DNA from: Gallaecimonas kandeliae
Lineage (GTDB): Bacteria; Pseudomonadota; Gammaproteobacteria; Enterobacterales; Gallaecimonadaceae
Assembly: GCF_030450055.1 (NCBI RefSeq)
Contig: NZ_CP118480.1
Span: 2,445,415 to 2,509,414 of the forward strand
DNA: 64,000 nt
Direction: 5' to 3'
Below are positions 18,200-27,362 of the stretch, piece by piece; positions within the stretch are counted from its first letter, which is position 1; each line of letters opens with the position of its first letter. Under the pieces are notes generated by a model, which was not told where the DNA came from, ran no database searches, and saw only the letters and a list, made by a program, of their open reading frames with translations. A program made the position numbers and the translations under genes.

Positions 18200-18714
18200 G
18201 ACATCGTTCCCTTTGGCGATATTTTGTTCGCATTAGGATTTGTGGTTGTTTTCTTGGTTTTAAAAAACCGCATTGATACTTAAACAGCGCCACATTAATG
18301 TCAACGCAACAACGGGATGCAAAAAAGTTAAAAACGTTAACCAAAGGTCACCGCTACAACAATAAAATATCTCCGCTTTGATGAAAAATGGGTGACGACA
18401 GAAAAACATCCTTTTTAGGCAATGGCTTAGCAAAAAATAGCGTCTATCGATAAAGTTTCAACCGACATTAAAAAACTTATGTCTCAGGCGCGTTTATGAG
18501 ATCAACATCACAAAAAACCGGCCAAATCACTGCATCACAAACAAAATAAAAACAAGCACGCAACTTTTGAAAAATAAAAAAAACCCTCCAGCATCAACTA
18601 AATAAAATATCACTAAAGGAAAAACGCAAGCCACGTGAATAAAGCGGCAATAGATAGTTTTTTGTTATTTAGTAAAGACAACTGAAGCGAAAGGAAAGGT
18701 TATTGAGAGGAATT
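18200..18714 (-). other. AT-rich gene-free region upstream of receptor 1
   Basis: About 515 bases, strongly AT-rich compared with the flanking genes, with many A-runs. It holds the receptor promoter (see 18276-18304) and no credible ORF or RNA gene on either strand. The A-tracts suggest curved DNA or binding of a nucleoid protein. Confidence 0.5.
18276..18304 (-). promoter_or_regulatory. putative sigma-70 promoter of receptor 1
   Basis: On the minus strand: TTGACA, 17-base spacer, AAGTAT. The -35 is perfect and the -10 weak. It would give a leader of about 70 bases before the receptor ATG. Confidence 0.5.
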
Positions 18715-18738
18715 AAAAAAGCCCCCGAAGGGGCTTTT
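18715..18738 (-). terminator. terminator of the TonB operon
   Basis: Stem AAAAGCCCC / GGGGCTTTT with loop CGAA and a T-run on the minus strand, starting one base after the stop of the TPR gene. Confidence 0.88.
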
Positions 18739-18739
18739 A

Positions 18740-20005
18740 TCAGAACTGAACACCTTTACGTGTTGCTTCATCCTTGACGTAGGATTCCCAGCTGGTAGCC
18801 GTCTTCTTGGTATCATCGAAGCCCTTCGCCAGGCGAAGCTGCTTGATGGCACCTTTGTAGTCGTGCTTGAAGAAGTAAGCCTGTGCCAAGGCCAGGTAAG
18901 CCCTGCCAGGTTGAGACAGGTTGCCTGCATCGATGGCCTTGTTCAGGGCCACAATGGCTTTCTCATACTTCTCCTGCTCCAGCAGCAGGTTACCCTGCTT
19001 CAGGAAGTGCTTACCGTCCTTACCAGCCTCACCGGCACGACCATAGTATTCAATGGCCTTGTCCAACTCCTTGGCGTTGTGCCAAGTGTTGGCCAGTATC
19101 GCAAGAGAGCTCTCGTCTTCCGGAATAAGACCGGCTTTCATGAACTTCTCTTGGATGATAGCGGACTTGTAAGGAATGTCCTGGCTAGCATACAGCTGGG
19201 CAAGAACCTTGCCTTCGTTTTCCTTGGTCAGGAAACCTTGCTTGTAAGCCAGTGCATAGGTAGCGAGCGCCTTATCTGAGTCGTTGACCAGCATGTAGGT
19301 CTGACCCAGTTGCAGCCACCACTGCTTCTCCTTGGGATCCAGCTTCACCAGCTCTTCCAGAACCGGAACCATCTGCTTGTACATCTTACGGTCAAAGAAG
19401 GCCGCCAGTTTCAGCACATAGGGGTTCTTGTTCGGTTTTTTGTAGAGCTTGATGGCCTTGTCTGCAAAGGGCACTACCTTATCCAGCTCTTTCATCTGGT
19501 AGTAGGCCTGAGCCATCATGGTGAAAACGTCTGCACTTTCCTTACCGGAAAAGTCCATCCACTTCTGCAGGTAGGTCAAGGACTCACGCCATTTCTCACG
19601 CTGCTGAAGCATCTGGCCGACCTGGCGCAATACGCCTTCCTGCTCAGTCTGGTTCAGAGCGCCAGAGTCTGCAGCACGTTTGAGGTACTGCAGGGACTGG
19701 TCCCACTTTTCTTGGTAATAGTAAATGGTACCGATGAAGCGATCGACGTAGGCCTTGTCGTAACCGTCGTGGGGCGACATGTCCTGCAGGATCTTCAAGG
19801 CACCGGCATAATCCTCTTTGCTGAAGAGGTCATAGGCCTTGGTGACGGGACGCCCGGCGGACTCGGACAGAGCCTGAGTCTTACGCTTCGGAACCTCCTT
19901 TACCTGCACCACATTGTCATCTGCCAGCGCGGACTGCGGCAGGGTGACTGCGCCGGCCAGTGCCAGCACAGCCAGTAAAGAAGAAGCGAGCTTTTTCATC
20001 TTCAT
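18740..20005 (-). CDS. periplasmic TPR protein of the TonB operon
   Basis: 421 residues. A signal peptide (about 1-28, MKMKKLASSLLAVLALAG.. ending SALA-DD) is followed by a chain of tetratricopeptide repeats (for example YDLFSKEDYAGALKILQDM, YYYQEKWDQSLQYLKRAA, QGNLLLEQEKYEKAIVALNKA, AQAYFFKHDYKGAIKQLRLA). It is the last gene of the TonB2-type cluster; its ATG overlaps the tonB stop (TAATG). Homologues accompany TtpC/ExbB2/ExbD2/TonB2 in Vibrio, Shewanella and relatives. A scaffold role in the periplasm is inferred. Confidence 0.88.
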   Translation of the reverse strand: MKMKKLASSLLAVLALAGAVTLPQSALADDNVVQVKEVPKRKTQALSESAGRPVTKAYDLFSKEDYAGALKILQDMSPHDGYDKAYVDRFIGTIYYYQEKWDQSLQYLKRAADSGALNQTEQEGVLRQVGQMLQQREKWRESLTYLQKWMDFSGKESADVFTMMAQAYYQMKELDKVVPFADKAIKLYKKPNKNPYVLKLAAFFDRKMYKQMVPVLEELVKLDPKEKQWWLQLGQTYMLVNDSDKALATYALAYKQGFLTKENEGKVLAQLYASQDIPYKSAIIQEKFMKAGLIPEDESSLAILANTWHNAKELDKAIEYYGRAGEAGKDGKHFLKQGNLLLEQEKYEKAIVALNKAIDAGNLSQPGRAYLALAQAYFFKHDYKGAIKQLRLAKGFDDTKKTATSWESYVKDEATRKGVQF

Positions 20006-20643
20006 TACTTTTTACCCTCCAGTTTGAAGTCCAGCTGGACTGTCAGACCAGGTTGTTTAACAGGCTTGCCGTCAACGATCTTCGGCTTGTACTTCCACTT
20101 GGCCAGCGCACGCTTGGCTTCGCGGTCGAAGATACGCTTGGGTTCGGCGTCGATGACTTCGATGTCCTCAACACCGCCGACTTCGTTGATGGTGAAGCTC
20201 AGTTTTACCCAACCTTCACGACCGTCACGGGCCGCTTCCACAGGATACTTGGGATCCATACGGAAGATGGGGGTTGCTTCGCCATCACCACCCACGGGAC
20301 CACCGATAGAGGGTGCACCACCGATAGCAGGGCCACCTCCACGGGAGGAGAAGTCCAACTTGGGCAGATTCAGATTCTCCATAGGCGTTTGCGCCTTGGG
20401 AGTATCATCTGGAATCGCCTTCATGGGCTTTGGCGGCTCCTTCGGCGGCGGCGGCTTCTTGGGCAACTCCCGCGTCTTGTTCTGGGGAGGCGTTTCCTGT
20501 TTGTCCATGGAGATGTCGATAACAGGGGCGTCAGCGCTAGGGTTGAAGCGCTTGGCACCGCCGGAAATCAAGTAGGCCATGAACCAAATCAGGGCAAACG
20601 TGACCACAATCCCCAGCAATATACTTGCTATGGATCTAGCCAT
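20005..20643 (-). CDS. tonB: TonB energy-transducing protein
   Basis: 212 residues. An N-terminal membrane anchor (about 5-27, IASILLGIVVTFALIWFMAYL) is followed by a short Pro/Lys-rich spacer (ELPKKPPPPKEPPKPMKAIP) and a TonB C-terminal domain (about 120-212: FRMDPKYPVEAARDGREGWVKLSFTI ... RALAKWKYKPKIVDGKPV). The short spacer and the YPVEA..REGWV motif fit the TonB2 class. It links the ExbB/ExbD proton motor to TonB-dependent receptors such as the three encoded nearby. It lies two bases after exbD. Confidence 0.95.
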   Translation of the reverse strand: MARSIASILLGIVVTFALIWFMAYLISGGAKRFNPSADAPVIDISMDKQETPPQNKTRELPKKPPPPKEPPKPMKAIPDDTPKAQTPMENLNLPKLDFSSRGGGPAIGGAPSIGGPVGGDGEATPIFRMDPKYPVEAARDGREGWVKLSFTINEVGGVEDIEVIDAEPKRIFDREAKRALAKWKYKPKIVDGKPVKQPGLTVQLDFKLEGKK

Positions 20644-20645
20644 AA

Positions 20646-21050
20646 TTAACTCCCAGGTGTTGCAGCCACGGAGATCTTGTCGATACCCGCTGCCTTGACT
20701 TGGTCCATAACCTGGACGACAACACCATGCTTGGTATCTTTATCGGCCTGGATCACGACGCTGGATTCGGGTTGCTCAGCCAACATACGTTCTACGTTGG
20801 CACGAACACGCTCGACATCCACGACGCGTTTTTCCATGTGGACTTCGCCATTGGCGGAAACACCAATAAAGATATTGGCAGACTTCTTCTTGGTAGCCGT
20901 AGCCGCCGTCGGGCGGTTTACGTCAATACCAGACTCTTTGACAAAAGAGGTGGTTACGATGAAGAAGATCAGCATGATGAACACGATGTCGAGCATCGGA
21001 GTCATGTCAATGCTGGCTTCTTCCTCTTGCCGTACACGTTTACGTGCCAT
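20646..21050 (-). CDS. exbD: ExbD/TolR biopolymer transport protein
   Basis: 134 residues. An N-terminal cytoplasmic stretch (ARKRVRQEEEASIDMTPMLDIVFIMLIFFIVTTSF) contains one membrane helix with the essential Asp of the MLDIVF motif (about residue 20) that carries protons. The periplasmic domain ends DKISVAATPGS. It is the third component of the TonB2 motor, between exbB (13-base gap) and tonB. Confidence 0.96.
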   Translation of the reverse strand: MARKRVRQEEEASIDMTPMLDIVFIMLIFFIVTTSFVKESGIDVNRPTAATATKKKSANIFIGVSANGEVHMEKRVVDVERVRANVERMLAEQPESSVVIQADKDTKHGVVVQVMDQVKAAGIDKISVAATPGS

Positions 21051-21062
21051 AGCGACTCTCTC

Positions 21063-21590
21063 TTAGTGATGCGGCATGCTATCGACAAGGCGATGGCTTG
21101 CAACTTTAACCTTGGCCTCAAGACGGGAGCTGAAGAACACCCCGGACAAGGCCGCGACCATGCCCGCCATGGTGGGGACAGTGGCCATGGAAATGCCGGA
21201 TGCCATCAGTCGGGGGTTACCCGTACCCGTATTCGCCATGATCTCAAACACGTGCACCATACCGGTTACCGTGCCCAAGAGCCCCATCAGCGGGCAAACC
21301 GCCACCAGGGTCTTGATGAGTTGCATGCGCGCGTTCAACTGTTCATTGGCTTGGGAGATCCATGCCTCACGGATTCTATGCGCGTACCAGGATGTGGTGT
21401 CCTCCCGAGCGTCCCATTTACCCACAACCTCTTTTGCCAGTTTAGGAAAAGCGGATGTGACGTACATGTAACGTTCGATCATCAGAACCCACATGATGCA
21501 CAATACGAGGGCCAGCCAGTAGAGGACTATGCCCCCCGTATTCATAAAATCCCTGACAGATTCCCAAAGCTCTATCAGGAAGAGCATCAT
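21063..21590 (-). CDS. exbB: ExbB/TolQ proton channel protein
   Basis: 175 residues with three predicted membrane helices: about 20-38 (GGIVLYWLALVLCIMWVLMIERY), 95-115 (LVAVCPLMGLLGTVTGMVHVFEIM) and 130-152 (MATVPTMAGMVAALSGVFF). The short form is typical of ExbB2. Its ATG overlaps the stop of the upstream larger MotA/TolQ/ExbB protein by one base, so two ExbB-like channel subunits are made together. Confidence 0.94.
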   Translation of the reverse strand: MMLFLIELWESVRDFMNTGGIVLYWLALVLCIMWVLMIERYMYVTSAFPKLAKEVVGKWDAREDTTSWYAHRIREAWISQANEQLNARMQLIKTLVAVCPLMGLLGTVTGMVHVFEIMANTGTGNPRLMASGISMATVPTMAGMVAALSGVFFSSRLEAKVKVASHRLVDSMPHH

Positions 21591-22948
21591 TACTTAGACT
21601 CCTTCTCCGCGTGTTCCGCGATAAGACCGGTGGCCTGCTCCTCGATGAGGTGGATCAGGGACTGGCTACGGGAGTACACGATGGAGTGCAGGAAGATCAG
21701 CGGCAGAGCAGCAACCAGACCCAGTACGGTGGTTACCAGAGCGGTAGAGATACCGCCGGCCATGATCTTCGGATCACCGGTACCGAACAGGGTGATGGAT
21801 TGGAAGGTCGCGATCATACCGGTAACGGTCCCCAGCAGACCCAGCAGCGGGGCTACGGCAGCCAGTACCTTGATGATGGCAACGCCACGCTCGATGCGGG
21901 GAGTTTCCTTCAGGATGGCTTCGTCCAGTTTCAGCTCCAGGGTTTCAACGTCAACGTTACGGTTGTTTTCGTAAACCTTGAGGATGCGACCCAGGGGGTT
22001 GTTGTCGCTGGGAGTGTCGGACTTGAGCTGTTTGCGAATAGCAGCGCTGATGCCGCCCAGAACGAACAGACGCTCCAGAACGATCAGCAGGCCCAGACCC
22101 AGTACGCCGGTGATGATGTAACCGACGGTACCACCTTGATTGTAACGCTCAAGCAGAGTCACTTTCTGCGTCATCAGGGTCAGGATGGTGCCACGAGAGG
22201 GGTCGACGAAGAGGGCAGAGTAGCCAGACTTGTTCTTGGCATAATCGGCAACAGAGTCGGTAATGTAAGACTCAGGCTGACGAGACAGCTCGCTGATACC
22301 ACCGGCCTCGGCGTTGTAGACCAAGAACTCTTTGTCGTTCATCAGGTTGAAGGTACCCACGCGGGTCACTTCCATCTGCTTCTTCTCACCGGAAGTGGTG
22401 GTTACGGTAGCAGGGAACTTGACGACTTCACCAGAAGCGGTCATTTCCTTTTGCAGGGCGAACCACAGGTCTTCCAGCTGGGGCATCTCAGGCAGTTCTT
22501 TGCTCTGAGCCAGTTCGCTCATTTCCTTATCACGGCCAGGGTACTGGGCAGAGATAATGGAAGTTTGGAAGCGGGAGTTGGCATCGCCAGCGACCTGACG
22601 AACCACACCGAACATTTCACCCATGTTGCCTACGGCCAGGGTCAGCTTCTCTTCCAGCTCAGCCAGAGTCTTCTCGTTGTCAGAAAACTGGGCTTCCAGC
22701 TTCTTGCCACGAGCCTGTTCGTCGGCCAGATCACGCTTGGCCTTGCTCAGCAGGGCCTGCTTGTCGGCGCGCTCGGACAGGAACTCCTGCTCACGCTCTT
22801 TGTTGATCTTGCCATCAGAGAGGCGATCTTTTTGAACCTGTTGCAGCAGTTGCTCCAGGGTCTTGGCCTGGGGAGCAGCTGCCATTACCGGCTGGGCAGC
22901 CAGCATAAGACCCGCAGCCAGGGCCACGCTCTTCAGTACGGTTTTCAT
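21590..22948 (-). CDS. TtpC-type MotA/TolQ/ExbB protein with periplasmic extension
   Basis: 452 residues, far longer than ExbB. A signal-like N terminus (1-23, ending VMA-AAP) precedes a coiled-coil periplasmic region (about 28-115, rich in Glu/Lys/Gln), then a domain of about 150 residues. The C-terminal MotA/TolQ/ExbB channel has helices near 265-285, 355-375 and 400-425 (VAPLLGLLGTVTGMIATFQSI). This is the architecture of Vibrio TtpC, required for TonB2 function. It overlaps the DUF3450 gene by four bases (ATGA). Confidence 0.92.
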   Translation of the reverse strand: MKTVLKSVALAAGLMLAAQPVMAAAPQAKTLEQLLQQVQKDRLSDGKINKEREQEFLSERADKQALLSKAKRDLADEQARGKKLEAQFSDNEKTLAELEEKLTLAVGNMGEMFGVVRQVAGDANSRFQTSIISAQYPGRDKEMSELAQSKELPEMPQLEDLWFALQKEMTASGEVVKFPATVTTTSGEKKQMEVTRVGTFNLMNDKEFLVYNAEAGGISELSRQPESYITDSVADYAKNKSGYSALFVDPSRGTILTLMTQKVTLLERYNQGGTVGYIITGVLGLGLLIVLERLFVLGGISAAIRKQLKSDTPSDNNPLGRILKVYENNRNVDVETLELKLDEAILKETPRIERGVAIIKVLAAVAPLLGLLGTVTGMIATFQSITLFGTGDPKIMAGGISTALVTTVLGLVAALPLIFLHSIVYSRSQSLIHLIEEQATGLIAEHAEKESK

Positions 22949-23727
22949 TCGGCAGACTCCGGCGCTTCGATGGGCAGTTTCATGAGGTTCGGGGCAGCTT
23001 GGCCACGAGCCAGTTTAACCGCTTCACGGATAGAGGTGATGTATTCGTCACCCACCTTCTCCCAGGCTTTGGTTTCTTTGTTCCAGAACCAGGCATTCTT
23101 CTGGTCCAGGGACATAGCCAGGAAGGCCACACGGCCAACGTGAACGAAGTCTACAGAGAGTTGCTTGCCGTCAACCGGCAGTACGCCCTGGTAGGCGGAG
23201 CTCTTGGAACCGTATTCCACTTCGATCTGGTAGGCCTCAAGGATGCGGCGGTACTTCTCGGAGGTGGAGACAGCAGAGTCTTCCATCATGTCCTTGAGCT
23301 TCTGAACGCGCTGGGTACGCTCTTCCTTCTCGAAAGGAATATCCAGGGCGACGAATTTCTCAAGGGTATCGATCATCTTGTACATCAGCGGCACGACGCC
23401 TTGCTGCGTCTTGGTGATGTTGTTGATCTGCTTGTTATAACGACCCATTTCGGCCTGCTGACTCTCAATCAGCTTGGCGATGTGGTCATTGTAGATTTTC
23501 AGGTTGTCGTTCTCGGCAACGGTGGAGCGGTACTCACCGATGAGATCACGAGTCTGATCTGAAAGCTTGTCTATCTTGGCCTGTGAGGCCGCGGCGGCGT
23601 CATTGATATTTTTCTCAACGTCTTGAGAAGAGACAAGAGGATCGGCCGCAAAAGCGGCGCTACCGGCGAACATAAAGGCACCGGCAAGGGCCGCAGCGAG
23701 TGTGCTTCTCTTGCTTAGTCTGGACAT
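22945..23727 (-). CDS. DUF3450 periplasmic coiled-coil protein
   Basis: 260 residues from the ATG at MSRLSKRSTLA; the longer frame would need a TTG. A signal peptide (about 1-28, ending AAFA-AD) leads to a coiled-coil region (about 35-100, AAAASQAKIDKLSDQTRDLIGEY...) and a globular C-terminal part with QVEYG-like and FVHVGRVAFLAMSLD motifs typical of DUF3450. It is the first gene of the DUF3450-ttpC-exbB-exbD-tonB-TPR operon, the conserved TonB2 arrangement. Its biochemical role is not known to me. Confidence 0.9.
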   Translation of the reverse strand: MSRLSKRSTLAAALAGAFMFAGSAAFAADPLVSSQDVEKNINDAAAASQAKIDKLSDQTRDLIGEYRSTVAENDNLKIYNDHIAKLIESQQAEMGRYNKQINNITKTQQGVVPLMYKMIDTLEKFVALDIPFEKEERTQRVQKLKDMMEDSAVSTSEKYRRILEAYQIEVEYGSKSSAYQGVLPVDGKQLSVDFVHVGRVAFLAMSLDQKNAWFWNKETKAWEKVGDEYITSIREAVKLARGQAAPNLMKLPIEAPESAE

Positions 23728-23872
23728 AGTTCCCAACCAACGTCTTATCGTTATAGATCCCTACTCACCTAAGGGCGGTAGGAGTTCGGAGGATTGCACG
23801 CCAGGCACAGTGCGCCCGGGGTACACCAGCACTGGATAATTCCAGATAAGTAACAGGGTGTCAACACGGCCC

Positions 23873-23902
23873 AAGCCCGCTCCCCAGTAAGGAAGCGGGC
23901 TT
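23873..23902 (-). other. hairpin at the end of the oxygenase gene
   Basis: Stem AAGCCCGCT / AGCGGGCTT with a 12-base loop directly at the stop of the 2OG oxygenase gene. No T-run follows on the minus strand, so termination would be weak. About 145 bases then lead to the DUF3450 start. Confidence 0.45.
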
Positions 23903-24552
23903 CACGACGTCAGCCGACACCAGGAATTAAACGCAATTGTGATCCGCTTCCCATTCCCAAAAAATGGCGTGACCTCATGATTCAAGTATGAGGGGAAGAG
24001 CACCAGGGTTCCAGGCGAGGTAGGCAAGTTAATGGATCCCGTATTGAAAGGTGCCTGCAGACCGCTGTTACCAGGGTCCAAGAACATGTTCGCACCCGGC
24101 TTGGTGTCGAGGAAGCGCAGCACACCATTGTCCTTTCGACCTTCATCAGGCTGGCCATCATCGACAAAATAGACACCGGACCAGGAAGACATCGGATGAG
24201 TGTGAGCAGAGATATATCCGCCCGATTCTGTGATGTGGAACCAAGCTTCGTTCTGGATCACCAGCTTGGCCATGGTGGCATCATCATAGCCGTTCAAGGT
24301 TTTTATGAGCGTCGCTAAGGCCTTCATGCAGATGTTACGAAGTGTCTTGATAGCAGGCTGCTCCCAGCCAAACAGATCCAACTCGCTCTCGAAAATGCCT
24401 ACCTGGATAGTCTGGGTTGGGACTGGGTTGCGGTACTTGTGCGGGTCTTGTTCCGCCTCAAGGATAACCGCCTTCAGTTCCTCATTCAGCGCTTGAGCAT
24501 TGTCTACCTGATGCAAACAAAGTGGCGAAGCAAAAATGGGGGTAATTTTCAT
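23902..24552 (-). CDS. putative 2OG-Fe(II) oxygenase, TIGR02466-like
   Basis: 216 residues from the ATG at MKITPIFASPLCLHQ (AAGGAAAA ribosome site); the longer frame needs a TTG. The pattern AHTHPMSSWSGVYFVDD, then VLFPSYLNHEVTPFFGNGKRITIAFN gives the His / distal His / Arg layout of the double-stranded beta-helix oxygenases. The family is often encoded beside large TonB-dependent receptors and tryptophan-halogenase-like genes in marine bacteria. Its substrate is unknown. It begins 18 bases after the terminator of receptor 2, so it is probably expressed by read-through. Confidence 0.82.
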   Translation of the reverse strand: MKITPIFASPLCLHQVDNAQALNEELKAVILEAEQDPHKYRNPVPTQTIQVGIFESELDLFGWEQPAIKTLRNICMKALATLIKTLNGYDDATMAKLVIQNEAWFHITESGGYISAHTHPMSSWSGVYFVDDGQPDEGRKDNGVLRFLDTKPGANMFLDPGNSGLQAPFNTGSINLPTSPGTLVLFPSYLNHEVTPFFGNGKRITIAFNSWCRLTS

Positions 24553-24569
24553 CGCGTTTTCCTTCAATA

Positions 24570-24597
24570 AAAAAAGGCTGCAGAGCAGCCTTTTTTA
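24570..24597 (-). terminator. terminator after receptor 2
   Basis: Stem AAAAAAGGCTGC / GCAGCCTTTTTT with loop AGA and T-runs both ways. On the minus strand it lies between the receptor stop (24612) and the oxygenase ATG (24552). Confidence 0.88.
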
Positions 24598-24611
24598 TTG
24601 CCTTCAGAGGC

Positions 24612-27362
24612 TTAGAACTTGGCGCTTACGCGGAAGTACACGAAGCGATCCAGGTTGGCCCTGTAGGTGGTGACGTCGAAGTTGTTGGAGGACAGCTCGT
24701 CATCCTCAGACTCCGGAGTCGGCTTCTTGTTGAAGATGTTGTCAACGCCCAGAGTGAACTGGAGGTTGTAATCTTGCCAGAAGTAGCCAGCCTGTACGTC
24801 ATGATAAACCACGGCAGCCGGGTTGCTCAGGTAGAAATCGTCTTCAGCATAGGGCTGGTCGATAGTCATGGCGCTGATGTAGCGGGTTTCCCAGCTGGCA
24901 GACCAGGCATCGTAGTTCCAGTCAATAGACAGGTTGGCCTTGACGCGGGGGAAGCCACCCTCGGCAGTGTCACCAAACTCCATGCCAGCACGTTTGATCT
25001 TCTTGCTGCCACCCTGCGGGTCAACCACGGTATCAGTGAAGTCATCTACATAGTTGCCGTCCAAGGCAATCTTGAAGTCACCGAAGCCAGTGCCGAAGCG
25101 GTAGGCAGCGGTGAAATCGTAGCCCTTGGCACGGGTCTTACCGGCGTTCTGCAAGCCGTCCTGCAGGTCGGTTACGTCGCCGGTAGTGGCGTCGCGGGTG
25201 ACCAGATTACAGAGAGTAGTGCCGGTATCGGCACAGGTGTTGAGGATAAGCTGAGTCGACAGACGGGTGATGGTGTCCTTCACCTCGATGTCGTAATAAT
25301 CGACAGTGACGTCGAACCCATCCAGCCAGCTGGGGTTGTACACGGCGCCCACAGTGAAGGAGTCGGAAGTTTCCGGCTTCAGGTCGGGGTTGGCGACGCG
25401 CACGGCACGGATCTGGGAGTTAGCCTGATGATAGGTTGTAGGAACACCGGCACAGCCAGGCTTACCAGCACCACCGTCATTACAGGGGTCGTTCAGGGTA
25501 TCGAAAGAGTCTGTCTGGCCCTGATACAGGTTAGAGATGGACGGTGCACGGAAGCCTTGGGCCTTGGTGGCGCGCAGCAACAGGTCATCCATCGGACGGT
25601 ATTCGATACCCACCTTGGTGGTGGTCTTGGAACCGAAGGTGCTGTGGTCAGAATAACGAGCGGCCAGTGACAGGTTCAAGCTATCGATGACAGGTACGGA
25701 GAATTCCGCGTAAGCTTCTTTGATGTTGAAACCACCGGCGGTAGCACTACGCTGGCTACCAGAAGAGGAACCGTTTTGAGTCAGCGGCTCGGGAGTGTCG
25801 TAACCAAACTCATCACGGCGCTCTATGCCGAAAGCGCCTTGGACATAGCCGGCAGGCAATTCGAACAGATCGCCAGTCACGTTGGCGGTCCAGTCGCGCA
25901 GGGTCTGACCAGAGTTATCAACACCTGTATAGGTGATGTAGTCGACCATATCCTGGGTGATGGAACCGACGCCGCCGAACAGGTTCAGGGGCACACAGCC
26001 GGCAGTGGCGTTGCACTTGTCAACAGGGCCCAGGGCCGTTTTGATGGCGTCGAAGTTCAGCAGGCCAGTGGTGGTATCGGTGGAGGTGGACTTACCGTAG
26101 ATGTAGTTCACATCCCAAGTCCATGAGGTATCACCGAAAGAGCCGCTCAGGCCGGTGGACCAACGGTAGGTGTTGACGTCCTGACGGAAGACACGGTTAC
26201 CCGCTTCGATCATACGGCGCTGGATACGCACGTTGCCAGTGTAAACATCACCCGGGTTGTTAGCACCATCGGCCCACAGCGTGGTGCCCCAGATGTTGTA
26301 GGGGTTAGAGGCATCGACGTTGACGGAGCCAGGGATGATACCGAACTGAGAACCGATGGTCAGCGGCATGGCGGCCAAAAACTGGCTGGACTGACGATTG
26401 GTGAACAAGAAGTCGGTGTTCAGGCGGACACTGTCGGTGATGTCGTAGTTGCCCAGGGCGTAGACACTCTTACGATCCTGCGGGGTCTGCAGATAGTTGG
26501 CAGGGGCGTAGTTGTAGTAGTCGTCGCCAGTGAAGGCCCTGAAGTCGCTTGATTGCTTGCCATCTTCACCTGTAGTCAGGGTGGCAACATGCGGCATGTT
26601 GGAGCCAGGAATGGCGTCAAAGTTGGTGAAACGGCCCTGAGGGGTAGTGGAGCTGTAGCCGTACTTGGAGATATCACGGTCACCAGCCCAGGTCGGATCC
26701 TGAGTCACGTAGGAAGCAGCGATCAGCATGTTGCCTTTTTCGCCGTTGGAACCCACGGTGAAATCGTAGGAGCGAGTAGTGCCGTCCTTCTTGGTCAGGT
26801 TGCGGCCCCAGTAGGCAGTAGCCTCGGCACCGTCGAAATCATTCTTGGTGATGATGTTTACAACACCGGCGATAGCATCGGAACCGTAAACGGCAGAAGC
26901 ACCGTCTTTCAGGACTTCAATACGTTTAACGGCAGCCAGCGGGATGGTGTTCAAATCAACAGAAGCATCGACACCACCACCACCGATACCGTTGATCATA
27001 CGGCGGCCGTTCAGCAGGACCAGTACACGCTGAGAGCCCAGGTTGCGCAAGTCGATGTTGGTGGCACCGGTACCGCCGTTGTTCACGGAGGTGTTAAGAG
27101 CAGAACCTGCACCCGGCAATTCTTGAAGCAGATCGCCCAGGCTCTGAATACCGGTTTTCTGGATAGCAACCTGGTCGATAACAGTTACCGGAGAAGCGCC
27201 CTCGATATCGGTGCGCTTGATGCGAGAACCGGTAACTTCGATACGTTCAACAGACTGATCACCATCCGCAGCGTAGGTGGGGATGGCGGTAATAGCAGCG
27301 GTGGTTGCACCAGCAAGCATTGCCCAGCGAACAGAGTTCGCCAACTTACTATTGCGATACAT
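24612..27362 (-). CDS. TonB-dependent outer membrane receptor (copy 2)
   Basis: 916 residues. A signal peptide (about 1-31, ending PTYA-AD) is followed by ERIEVTGSRIKRTD. The plug domain (about 45-170) has LGDLLQELPGAGSALN, LRNLGSQRVLVLLNGRRM and KDGASAVYGSDAIAGVVNIIT, followed by a barrel ending YFRVSAKF. Extra Gly/Asn-rich extracellular loops fit an Oar-like receptor for bulky ligands. It shares the same plug blueprint as copies 1 and 3 but its loops differ, so ligands probably differ. A likely promoter lies at 27456-27485. Confidence 0.93.
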   Translation of the reverse strand: MYRNSKLANSVRWAMLAGATTAAITAIPTYAADGDQSVERIEVTGSRIKRTDIEGASPVTVIDQVAIQKTGIQSLGDLLQELPGAGSALNTSVNNGGTGATNIDLRNLGSQRVLVLLNGRRMINGIGGGGVDASVDLNTIPLAAVKRIEVLKDGASAVYGSDAIAGVVNIITKNDFDGAEATAYWGRNLTKKDGTTRSYDFTVGSNGEKGNMLIAASYVTQDPTWAGDRDISKYGYSSTTPQGRFTNFDAIPGSNMPHVATLTTGEDGKQSSDFRAFTGDDYYNYAPANYLQTPQDRKSVYALGNYDITDSVRLNTDFLFTNRQSSQFLAAMPLTIGSQFGIIPGSVNVDASNPYNIWGTTLWADGANNPGDVYTGNVRIQRRMIEAGNRVFRQDVNTYRWSTGLSGSFGDTSWTWDVNYIYGKSTSTDTTTGLLNFDAIKTALGPVDKCNATAGCVPLNLFGGVGSITQDMVDYITYTGVDNSGQTLRDWTANVTGDLFELPAGYVQGAFGIERRDEFGYDTPEPLTQNGSSSGSQRSATAGGFNIKEAYAEFSVPVIDSLNLSLAARYSDHSTFGSKTTTKVGIEYRPMDDLLLRATKAQGFRAPSISNLYQGQTDSFDTLNDPCNDGGAGKPGCAGVPTTYHQANSQIRAVRVANPDLKPETSDSFTVGAVYNPSWLDGFDVTVDYYDIEVKDTITRLSTQLILNTCADTGTTLCNLVTRDATTGDVTDLQDGLQNAGKTRAKGYDFTAAYRFGTGFGDFKIALDGNYVDDFTDTVVDPQGGSKKIKRAGMEFGDTAEGGFPRVKANLSIDWNYDAWSASWETRYISAMTIDQPYAEDDFYLSNPAAVVYHDVQAGYFWQDYNLQFTLGVDNIFNKKPTPESEDDELSSNNFDVTTYRANLDRFVYFRVSAKF

